In this document: positions 32,370 to 41,280 of the stretch, piece by piece
Numbering within the stretch: position 1 is the first letter of the stretch
How the letters are laid out: each line of letters starts with the position of its first letter
From: Scilla litardierei
Lineage: Eukaryota; Streptophyta; Magnoliopsida; Asparagales; Asparagaceae
Length of the DNA: 64,000 nucleotides
NCBI GenBank assembly: GCA_030789695.1
Contig: CM061142.1
Coordinates: 281,597,043 to 281,661,042 of the forward strand
Direction: 5' to 3'
Notes under the pieces: model-generated
What the model saw: the letters and a program-made list of their open reading frames with translations, nothing else
Databases searched by the model: none
Told to the model about the DNA's origin: nothing
Translations under genes and position numbers: made by a program

Positions 32370-33297
32370 CACAATTGTTTTTGAATTCTAGGGCAGACTA
32401 GGACAAATATGTTGATAGAAAAATGGCTTGGATTTAATCTTGAGTAATGAATGGTTGAGATGAGATTTTGTGGAAAGTTTTAAAGGGAAAAACATTTCTA
32501 GGAAAATGAAACTTTATGGGGAAATGTAACTTTAAGGGGAAAGAAGTTTTTTGGGAATAGCAGAGTGCACGTAATTAATGCATTTGGTAAAAAAACATTA
32601 ACTTGCACCTATTGCTGTAGATCGAATGATCTCTCTCTTCACACGGGGCCCACCGTCTCTTCGACACATGTGGCAAAGATGAGAATAATTTCCTGTGTCG
32701 AAGGCACCCGCTAAATATTTTTATGCTAATTTTTTGTTCCGCGCTGAAGGCGCCCGTGCCGATTTTTTATGCTAATTTGTTGTTCCATGTTAAAGGCGTC
32801 CGTGCCGCATTTTTTGTTACGCATCGAATTTGTTGTTTCGCACCAAAGGCGCTCGTGCTGCCAAATATTCTTACGCTAATTTGTTGTTCCGCGTAATTTT
32901 GGCTGTGAAAATAATGCATTTGCAAATCAAATTCTGCTGCAAATCGAATGATCTCTCTCTCTCAACACGGGGCCCACCGTCTCTTCGATGTATAGGGTAA
33001 TAAGATGAGAATAAATTCCCGCGCCGAAGGCGTCCTCTAAATTTAGTGCCCGTGTCGATTTTTTAACGCTAATTTGCTGTTCCGCGTCGAATTTGTTGTT
33101 CCGCACCGAATTTTTTGTTCTGTGCCGAAGGCGCCCGCATCGAATTTGTTGTTTCGCGCTGAATGCACCCATGCCGCTAAATATTTTTACGCTAATTTAT
33201 TATTCCGTGCAATTTTGGCTATGGAAGTATTTTTTGGGAAACAAAGATTTCGCGAGGGAAAATCTTAAATGAACCGTGTCCGTGGGCACGGGTTATG

Positions 33298-33302
<5 letters not shown>
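32370..33302 (+). mobile_element. Helitron-like non-autonomous element (3' end clear, 5' end not)
   Basis: The right end reads CCGTGTCCGTGGGCACGG, a short stem-loop (33274-33291), then TTATGA and CTAG at 33299-33302, followed by T. A hairpin about 8-10 bp before CTRR with insertion before T is the plant Helitron 3' signature. The interior has an imperfect duplication: the block GGGGCCCACCGTCTCTTCGA occurs near 32646 and 32969. There is no coding. I could not locate the TC start; the left limit given is only approximate. Confidence 0.65.

Positions 33303-33355
<53 letters not shown>
33303..33355. repeat. (TG)n microsatellite
   Basis: About 26 TG units. On the minus strand it reads as an (AC)n tail directly after the 3' end of LINE copy 3. 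Confidence 0.95.
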
Positions 33356-33358
<3 letters not shown>

Positions 33359-34250
33359 AAGGCTAGTGTGCTGCTTTATTGAAATAACAAAATGTACAAG
33401 AAATACATGTGGATCCTAGAGGGAGTTAGGAATGATAGAGAGAAGATAGGGCACAAGCGCCGTCACTATCTACTAACATCCCTCCTCCCTCTTCTAATCC
33501 ACACAAGTGAAATTTTAAAATAGAAAATGAAAATGAAAATTACACATGTCAAATCATCCGATATCTCGGAATTCCCAATTATCCATCGCTTTTATGTCAT
33601 CCTGATCGTCTGTGTCTTGTTCTCTGAAAGCAATCTTGATATCTGCCGTAATGTCATCAAATAAGAGGGTTTTAGGCCTTTTAGTGCCTTCAAATACCCT
33701 CATATTCCTCCCTCTCCATATGTGCCACACAACTGCACTTAGTACTGTTTTTGTAAGCAAACTTATTGTTTTTATTGTTAAAATGAGCCAGATAGTAGTC
33801 ACCAACTTTATGAAGCAAAGGATCAATAGGATATGATACGCCCAGCTTTAGAAGACTTCTTTTCAATATGTAGTTTGTATAGTTGCATTCGAAAAAAGGT
33901 GTGTGATGTTCTCGTCTAAACCAGAATCGCACAAAACACATTGGGAAGTACCAGAAGTGTCTCACTTATTTAGCTTATCCCTAGTAAACAATTTCCCAAG
34001 AAAAGCTCGAAGAAGGGTGAGAGACATTTTGGGTATATGATTTTTGTGCCAGATTAACTTGTAATAAGGAAATAACGTACCCCTGGAACATGTGCCCTCC
34101 CAAGCATCCTTAAAGCAGAGTGTCGAGCCTGGTACCCACTCCCATGCATCAGGTCTATGGTCCAAGTTGATTTGTGGCAATAAGGACCGAACTGGATCAA
34201 TTTTCGCAATCTCAACCCAACCAGTCGTGGTCCCATAATCACGAACTTCA
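33356..34250 (-). mobile_element. 5'-truncated LINE (copy 3)
   Basis: Minus-strand frames 33962-34279, 33690-33965 and 33554-33826 read the C-terminal LINE protein: I-P-K-M-S-L-T-L-L-R-A, N-Y-I-L-K-R-S-L-L-K-L-G, and V-W-H-I-W-R-G-R-N-M-R-V-F, ending D-N-W-E-F-R-D-I-G. These align with copies 1 and 2. The 3' UTR has AATAAAG about 25 bp before the end at 33356, then (AC)n. Copies 1-3 belong to one family. Confidence 0.87.
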
Positions 34251-34272
34251 TATATATATATATATATATATA
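34251..34272. repeat. (TA)n microsatellite left of the 5S fragment
   Basis: About 11 TA units followed by GACACACGTGATTTT; the tract right of the 5S fragment is followed by ACGTGATTTT. The two may be a target duplication. Confidence 0.9.
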
Positions 34273-34292
34273 GACACACGTGATTTTATATA

Positions 34293-34368
34293 TCCGCAGT
34301 TAAGCGTGCTTGGGCGAGAGTAGTACTAGGATGGGTGACCTCCTGGGAAGTCCTCGTGTTGCACCCCT
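34293..34368 (+). pseudogene. 5'-truncated 5S rRNA retro-pseudogene (last ~76 nt)
   Basis: From TCCGCAGTTAAGCGTGCTTG to GTGTTGCACCCC the sequence matches the 3' two-thirds of plant 5S rRNA as I know it, with about one mismatch (CCGCAG for CCGAAG). The internal promoter boxes (A box near AAGCGTGCTTGGGCG, intermediate element GATGGG, C box near TCCTGGGAAGTCC) are all inside the retained part. The first ~43 nt are missing. It is followed by CATTTTCTTTTT, a T-rich run suited to Pol III termination. It is flanked by (TA)n plus ACGTGATTTT on both sides, so retroposition is likely. Confidence 0.9.
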
Positions 34369-34389
34369 CATTTTCTTTTTACACAACTT

Positions 34390-34411
34390 TGCAATATATA
34401 TATATATATAT
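34390..34411. repeat. (AT)n microsatellite right of the 5S fragment
   Basis: About 10 AT units followed by ACGTGATTTTCACG, after which LTR B sequence resumes. Confidence 0.9.
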
Positions 34412-36292
34412 ACGTGATTTTCACGATATATTCGATTTTCGTATAGAATTGTGGATTTTCATGAACTTTGGAGCAATTTGGAGCAATTTTAGCACATGTA
34501 CACATCCGAGCTATCTGGAACATCTATGGCGAGGTTCAATAAGTTTTCGACGAGGTGGAGAAGAAGATTGGAGGAGGCGAAGAGAAAAGAAGAAGAGAAA
34601 GAGAGAAAGAAGCTCAAAGGAGTAAAATATGTTGTTTTCCCAGACCACTCGTTCGAGTGCATCAGCACTCGACCGAGCTGACCTTTAACGCAAGAGAAGA
34701 ACTCCTCAGTTGATATGCACATGCCACTCGACCGAGTAGAAATGTCACTCGGTCAAATCAACTTCGACCAATTCCAATTCCTATTCGAAGCAGGAAAGCA
34801 CAGAAGTGACTCGACCGAGCACTTCAGCTGCTTAGTCGAGTTGAAGCCCGATCAGGACGAAGATTTTCAAAGGCATCCTCAACTTAGTGCAGCTCAACCG
34901 AGTAGAGCAGAGCTCAACCGAGTAGAGCAGAGCTCGACTGAGTACTTCAACTACTCGGCCGAGCGGAATTAATTTCATAGCGGCACTTTGATCCTATAGA
35001 AGCATCCCTCAGTGACTCGACCGAGCACGTTAATCAGTCGACCGAGCTGCTCGCATATGAAGCTGAACCAAGAAAGGAGAAGCGGCTGATCGTGTCTCCA
35101 CTCGACCGAGCGGTGTCGCTACTCGACCGAGTAGGGTGCCACAGCCCAACTGATTAGGGGCCCAAGAAGCCATTTCTCCAGATTTTTGTGGGGTCCCTCC
35201 CCACTGTATTTAAGCATAGTTTCACCCTAGTTTTATAAGAGGCTATTCAGATTTTATTTCTTAGAAGTTCTTAGTTTTTCTTAGAGAGTTCTTGAGTCGT
35301 CGCTATGGTTTGAAGACAAAGTTGATATTTTTATTATTTTAATTCGCTTGGAATCTCTTGATCTTAATTCTCTGTGATTCTTTGTTCATCTTCAGTGCTT
35401 TGGTAATAATCTCTCATCTCTCTATGCCTATTTCGATGTCTTTTATTGCAATCATGCTTGCTATTGTTATTCTAAACGCTTTTGTTGATATCACCATGAA
35501 TTATGAGTAGTCGTCTCTAGGGCTAATGGAATAGCCCTAGAATCTTAGGATTTAGATGCAAAGTTAGGATTTTTATGTTGTTTTGGTATAAAAGGGATGT
35601 GTTTTGGTTGATCTAGCCAAGTTTGTAGGTGATCTCATATAGGGTTTGTGATCCATGGAAGTGACATGCACCTTGGACGGGTATCCTATGAATTTAATTA
35701 GGTACGTTAGTAAATTCAATTAGAGTCTGTGATCCACGGCAGTGACACGCCCTTTGATGGTTTCCACCAACGTCCTATATTACTATTTGATGACCTACGA
35801 GAGTAGCATCAATGAGAGCCATCAAAACACAGATCGAAGCTCAAACCCACGGTGGTGGCATAAGTAGAGATTGAGAATAATTGTCGTTCGTAATGCACGG
35901 CTCGCATGTGAAGCCATCCACGGAGGTGGAGCTAAGCATGTGATACGTTAGATGAGTGGCACAACGGTGGTTGGTCATGTGTTCTACATTTTAGATGCGA
36001 CAATCTCACCCTAATAAAGCCAATTTAACGTAGAAATTGTAGCCTAGCAGTGACATCCGACAATCCTAGTGGTGACTCCTATTGCCCTAGTTTTTATTCT
36101 ATTGTTAACCAAGATAGTAACCATTTGTGACAATCTTTCTGAGTACAACAGCTAGCATTGTTCTGAGACTTTAAATAGATCCAAGACTATAAAAGCATCT
36201 GCCTCCCTGTGGGTACGACATTTTTCTATATTACAAAGCATTGACACCGTGCACTTGTGGTAAGTTTCCGGAGTTAAATTAGGTGTGCATCA

Positions 36293-37464
36293 GTCTACTA
36301 AGATTGCATCACAAATAAGTCCACGTCTCTGTTGAACACACCCAAATAAAATATACGTAGAAATCAAAAAATATATGCGAACGTGAAACGAAGGGAGAAA
36401 AGACATCAAAATCAAAGATTACATAGCCCTAACTACATCACAACCAACACACAAAGATACTAATCACGCATGTAGAGAAGAAAAAACACATTCATACAGA
36501 AACACATGTTCAAAAGCTCAAAATACATGCTAAATACGCAAAATACAAGGTATAAGTTTAGATTTCTATCACCAAAACTCCTCCATAAGACTTAGTCTCC
36601 TTTAATAATTGCTCTCTATCTCTGTCTCCAAAGACCTAGAAAGTTATGCAAAAATATGTAAGGGAGAGCCCAAAATATGCCAAAAACAAAGCTGAATAAC
36701 CCTTGGAATACAGTCGTATTTATAGGGAAAATAAAGTCGGTTCGGATGCGAAATTATTGCTCAAACCCGCTTCACAATCAAACCCGTCGCCCGCATCATT
36801 TTCTGACCGTCAGATTGGAGCAAGATCACACAGAATGCCGCCACGTGTACTGGTTCTGAAGCTTGCACCCACTTGAGTCTGTGTTCGATTGGGATGCCTC
36901 CTTCGTCATCGGATGAAAAATCAGACGGCTGCCATCGTGCCACGTCGCCCGAGGATCCCGCCCAAATCCATTTGCTTTGATCGAATCTGAGTCCAACTTG
37001 GGCTTCTTCTGGGCCGACGGATCTGAGATGAATGGCTAAGATCATGACGTGTAGCCCAGCTTCAATGACCGTTAGATGGAAGCGAAACAGCCTGGATTCT
37101 GGCACATGGCCCGCCCGATGAGCTGAGATGCGTACGTGTGTATACAGACTGTATTTTTTCTCATATCTGAGTCGTTTTTATTCATTTAAATTGTATTCTG
37201 CATTCAAAAATTCATAGTAATTATCACAGATCTCAGAAAAATATGAATAAATAGCCGTTGGAATCGGGAAACTGAGATCTATGCATGAAAAATATTAAAA
37301 AGACATAAATACTGAGTACAATGTCATTTTGTGCATAGATCACGGAGTTTCTCTAATAAATCTTATTAATCTAAATATGCTTGTATTAGGGGCTAGATGA
37401 GTACCATATATGCACAAAATGGGGCTAAATGAGGGGTTAAATGTGCAATATTTACCCTGAATCA
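36293..37464 (-). repeat. 3' LTR of element D (left limit unresolved)
   Basis: On the minus strand a polypurine tract (AGTGGGGGTG at about 37465-37474) is followed by TGATTCAGGG, a plausible LTR start at 37464. A TATA-like CTATAAATA lies at 36717-36725 (minus strand). The left end could be at 36293 or slightly further right; element B may have been inserted into this LTR. No partner LTR exists in the window because the right side of D is cut by LTR H. Confidence 0.6.
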
Positions 37465-37505
37465 CACCCCCACTAGAGTTTTGCTAGTCTCTAGCAAAAA
37501 GATCG

Positions 37506-39888
37506 TGTAACGACCGGTTTTGTAATGACTATTTTATATTAAAAATATTGGATGATTTCTTCTTTGTGTGTTTTCTCGATAGAAATCCTTACGATTAGCT
37601 TCATAACGTCTTAATCTTAATGCTAGAGTGATCCTAGGGGCCATAGAAGTCTTCCCGAAGCTTCGCGCTTCGTTTCGGCACTTTTGGTGCATCTTAGTCG
37701 GTTCGTGAAGGGGAGCAACCGACTAGATTGCCATCTAGTCGGTTGGCAAACCTTCTCTGACCGGCTACTTCTTGTCAGTAAATTCAGCTTAGTTACTGTT
37801 TACGTTTAGTCGGTCTAAGCTCATTCTTCGACCGACTAGTTCCTCAACTAGTCGGTCAAGACTTGTACTCGGACCGACTAATTCTGAGTCCTACTGTACC
37901 ATCTAAGTTACTGTTTATGATTAGTCGGTCTAAGAACAATTACCGATCGACTAGTTCCTAAACTAGTCGGTTAAGATTCCTTCCTTGACCGACTAATTCT
38001 CAGTGCTTAATAACCATCTAATTTCCCTCTTAGTCGGTCTATGAACGATCAATGACCGACTAGATCCTAAACTAGTCGGTCGACGGACCTTCACAGACCG
38101 ACTAAATTTGTCTACCTGTACCAACCCAGTTCACGGATTGGCTTTTAGTCGGTCTAAGTTAGACGACCGACCGACTAGATCCCAAACTAGTCGGTCGACC
38201 ACCCTTCTCTGACCGACTAATTAGCCCAGTAAACCTAGGTTAAGTCGGAGCCGCCGTTTCGTTTTCTATTTAATCCCTTCGATTCTTTCATTCCTTCTTC
38301 ATTCTTTCAGAGCCAATATCTTCCCCAAATCATCCCCAACTTCCCTCAAGCCATTTCCTCCCTCCTCGAAGCTTCCCTCTCGTCGTTTCCTGCGCCGGCC
38401 ACCTTCTCTAGGCCGCCAGATCTAGAATTTTCAGCCGTAGCTTTCCGGGATTGTTCTCCGTCACTGAAGCTAGATCTGTTTTGGCGTCTTTTGCTCGCTA
38501 CTCTTACGGTTAGTGGATCTATCCCTTAATCTCTTTTAACCCACACCGTAATTAGAAAACCTAATTAAAAAAACGATTCATTAGACGATATAGGGTTCTA
38601 TTATGAAATCTGATTTGGTGATTGTTCTTATGTTGTTTTGCCATAGCAGCGAACCCTATTTTCGTAGGATACCGATCTCGTGACTCACGTCGAACAACAA
38701 ACTTCGGTTTCAGGCAAGTGAAACTTGCCAACCCTACTTTAGGCCATGCTTTTAGGCCATTATCTTGTTTTAGCGTGAAAGAGACTAGACCGTGAAATGA
38801 TAGCGGTCTAGGCGCAAATTCAACGTCTAGCTTGACAACGAAGCTAGATTACCCATTGCCATGCCATGTCATAAAATTACATGTCATGTTTAAATTTTCT
38901 TTAACGGTACGCAATTGCATTCTAATATTGTCATATGCATCCATTATACTTATCATGTCGCATGTTGCATCGTAGCACACGCGAAAAATCCGTGTACAAT
39001 CCGTGTTTTCGTGTTACCGGCTAGGCACCCGTTATGCGGGCATAACCCTACGCCATACGTGTTAAAAACACTTCTTGGCTCGTGATCCAGAAGCGAGCAT
39101 TACGTGTTCGAGGGTAGTGCCCTGGCTCGACACACGTGGAGGGGTAGGGATAAACGGTCACTTGAGCGTAAGAGTTGGCCCGTACAACCGCTCTAGCCAA
39201 AGGGCGGAATCTCTGTGCACGACGTGCTTACAATTCCTTGTACTTGTCATTGTTTACTTGCCATGCCATGATTATTTGCCTTGCTAAAATCATGCCATAA
39301 CTAAAACTGTTGTTGTTTTATTGCATAAAATGCCATGACATGTATACTCTAGGTTGCTAGTTGCTTTTACCTTTCTTTTGTTTCCTTGCACAAGTCTTGT
39401 AGACTTGCTGACATGTGCCCCTTCTCTTTGGGTGTCGCATGGTAGTCGTTGAGCAAGAGGTTGCAGTTGAGGGCGACGAGTTCGTGGAGTTCGTGCCCGA
39501 CCCCATTGCTGACGTTGAGTACGAGGACACCGGTGACCAGTCCTAGTACGCCTTCGTTCTTCTTTTGTTGGTTGTGAGTTGTTGTCGGTGAGTAGCATTG
39601 TTGCTGTTAGTTTCTTTTGTTGGCCATGCTAGGCCTTTTCTTTCGGACTCTCTTTTGTTTTCCTGGTGGCATTTCTGGTTGTTGAATCTTATATCTGGAC
39701 TCTGAGTTGGATAATTTTTATATTATTTATATCTCTCTATATTATTGTTATTGTTGTTCCGAGTCACATTACAGGGACCTATTTCTTCGTATTATTTGAC
39801 GCTTATCGGACTTGTGGCTTTTTAGCTTCAAGTCTGAGCGGACCTTCTCACGCTTCGCCTCCACGTTTTTGGGAAGCGGGGCGTGACA
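37506..39888 (+). repeat. 5' LTR of element E (2383 bp)
   Basis: Starts TGTAACGACCGG and ends GGGGCGTGACA. It contains the palindromic repeat array at 37688-38245. It aligns over its full length with 44720-47101, with a few dozen differences by eye. Short open frames near 39075 and 39290 recur in the other LTR and carry no domain. Confidence 0.93.
37688..38245. repeat. Array of ~113-bp units carrying CTAGTCGGTC palindromes (E, 5' LTR)
   Basis: About five units, each with TTAGTCGGTCT, then GACCGACTAG, then CTAGTCGGTC, then GACCGACTAA, so each unit can form two nested hairpins. Units start near 37690, 37803, 37919, 38031 and 38143. The counterpart in the 3' LTR is 44905-45440, and element F has a similar array at 51935-52356. 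Confidence 0.9.
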
Positions 39889-39899
39889 GGTTTCTTTGG

Positions 39900-39914
39900 T
39901 GGCCCATGCAGGTC
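39900..39914 (+). other. Primer binding site of element E
   Basis: TGGCCCATGCAGGTC lies 11 bases after the LTR end and is identical in element F. It matches the complement of the 3' end of plant tRNA-Ile(AAU), including CCA, as I recall that tRNA. The gap from the LTR is longer than usual. Confidence 0.7.
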
Positions 39915-40035
39915 CTTTTCTGTAATTGTGACTTAATCGAAACAACGATAAGAATTATAGAATGTCCGATAAATAATTTCGACACCAGGTCGTAAGGCTG
40001 AGAGTCTGATTTATTTCGTTTTCCTGTGTCAATAG

Positions 40036-41166
40036 ATGGCTGGAAGACGGAATACCCGTGGTGGTGGGGGTGGGCCCCCTCGTGTCGAAGAGCCAGATCG
40101 GTAGCCCACCAACGGGGAGATCATGCGGATGATGCATCAGATGATGCAGGTGTAGCAGGGGATGCTGAAGAATGCCGGAATGTTCCACCTGCTCGAGTAG
40201 CGTAGCCTGTTCAGAATGTCCCTCGCTTCGAGCCTGGAGCGAAGCAGTTTCGGGAGCTGGGTCCCGCTTACTTTGATGGGACCGAAGGACCTCTGGCTGC
40301 GGATGAATGGACCAGGAACATGGAGGACAACTTGAAGATGTCGAAGGTTGACCCGACTGGATGGGTTGACCTGGTGAAGAGACAGCTTAAGGATAATGCG
40401 CGGAACTGGTGGGATGCCGAGGAGGAGTTACTGGAGGAGCAGATATCTTGGGCTACCTTCAAGTCCAGATTTGACGAGGAGTATTTTCCGAAGGCTGCCA
40501 GGAGGGAGATGGCGCAGCGCTTCATTGACCTGAAGCAGGGGAGCTTGACGGTGGACCAGTACCACCAGGAGTTCACCCGGCTGAGTCGTTTCGCACCGAA
40601 GATGGTGCAGGATGCTGATGAGAGAGCCCAGAGGTTTCTGCAGGGGCTTTCTTTGGATCTTCAGAGCTATGTGACTTCTTCTGATGCGGAGTCCTATCAG
40701 AAGGTTTTGATTGCGGCGAAGAGGCAGGAGCGGATCGTGAACCAGAAGAGGGGACAGATTTCTGGAGCTGGGAAGAGGCCTGTGGAGCAGGCTAGGGCAG
40801 TGATGAGACCGGGGCTCGGGCCCAATCAACCGGTGCAGTTCAAGAGGCCCAGAGGACCTCCTACTCTGAAGACTTGCCATTTCTGTGGCAAGACGGGGCA
40901 TGTCAAGGATCAGTGCCGGAAGATGCTGGGGCAGTGCTTAGTTTGTGGTGATCCTGCGCATACCATGAGTGACTGTCCGAAGTCCAAGCAGCCGTGGAAG
41001 GGACCTGTTGCAGCACATCCATTGCAGCAGAAGGCACCTGTTCCTGCTGGACGTGGAGCGCCTCTCATACCCCAGAGGCAGACTTTTCAGCAGGCTGTTC
41101 AGCCGATGCGACAGGCGTTTCTGATGACCGCTGTTGAGACCGAGGCGGTGGATGAGGTCATTGCAG
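40036..41166 (+). pseudogene. Tekay/Del-type gag (element E)
   Basis: The start matches element F (M-A-G-R-R). Stops TAG occur near 40102, 40156 and 40198, and one frameshift lies before 40320. From there 282 codons stay open. The gag core includes K-D-N-A-R-N-W-W-D-A, W-A-T-F-K-S-R-F, and L-K-Q-G-S-L-T-V-D-Q-Y-H-Q-E-F-T-R-L-S-R-F. Two zinc knuckles follow: C-H-F-C-G-K-T-G-H-V-K-D-Q-C and C-L-V-C-G-D-P-A-H-T-M-S-D-C. It ends V-D-E-V-I-A, where the first base of the next codon meets the GT of an intron-like segment. Confidence 0.9.
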
Positions 41167-41280
41167 GTAACCTTCGAACTATCTGTTTCTTCCTTAGGTA
41201 GTTAAGTTATTAGATTATGTTTGGTTGTTCGCATATGTTTGTCTACTTGAATAGAATTTGATTGTTAGACTATCTGTTAG
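41167..41280 (+). other. Predicted GT-AG intron between gag and pol (element E, 114 bp)
   Basis: Begins GTAACC after GCAG and ends CTGTTAG. It is T-rich and has three in-frame stops (TAG, TAG, TGA). Removal joins G|GT into one glycine codon (phase 1) and reads [20 protein letters not shown]. That is a seamless Gag to protease junction. Element F has the same boundaries with a different interior. Confidence 0.78.

Larger units (their letters stand above)
13567..36292 (+). mobile_element. Athila-like Ty3/gypsy retrotransposon (element B), nested and decayed
   Basis: Two LTR copies (13567-15006 plus 22421-22825, and 31759-36292) flank an internal region with a PBS, degraded polyprotein, long 3' region and polypurine tract, all in plus orientation. 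The pol order is reverse transcriptase, RNase H, integrase, and the residues are of the Athila type. The 5' LTR lacks its first ~65 bp and the 3' LTR is swollen by insertions, so a left target duplication cannot be checked; GTCTA follows the right end. The 5' LTR is interrupted by element C. Canonical gag and protease are not recognisable. Confidence 0.88.
31759..36292 (+). repeat. 3' LTR of element B, expanded by insertions
   Basis: Begins TGATGTGTCC right after the PPT and ends GTGTGCATCA, with TGATG/CATCA inverted termini. LTR sequence proper is 31759-31821 and about 34411-36292. The 2.6 kb between consists of dinucleotide tracts, a fold-back element, a Helitron-like end, a LINE fragment and a 5S fragment, each listed separately. 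The CTCGACCGAG motif recurs at many places in 34650-35130, and a possible TATA box TATTTAAG is near 35207. Confidence 0.88.

Noticed and set aside
34293..34368. Functional 5S rRNA gene
   Set aside because: The first ~43 nt are missing and it is a single isolated copy in an LTR.
39075..39995. Short ORFs at the 3' part of LTR E (repeated at 46315-47112)
   Set aside because: Present in both LTR copies, no domain and no conservation of frame with F.
41167..41280. Stop-codon readthrough or frameshifting between gag and pol
   Set aside because: Gag and pol are in the same frame, but there are three stops at different positions in E and F, whereas the GT and AG edges are conserved. An intron explains this better, though RNA data are needed.
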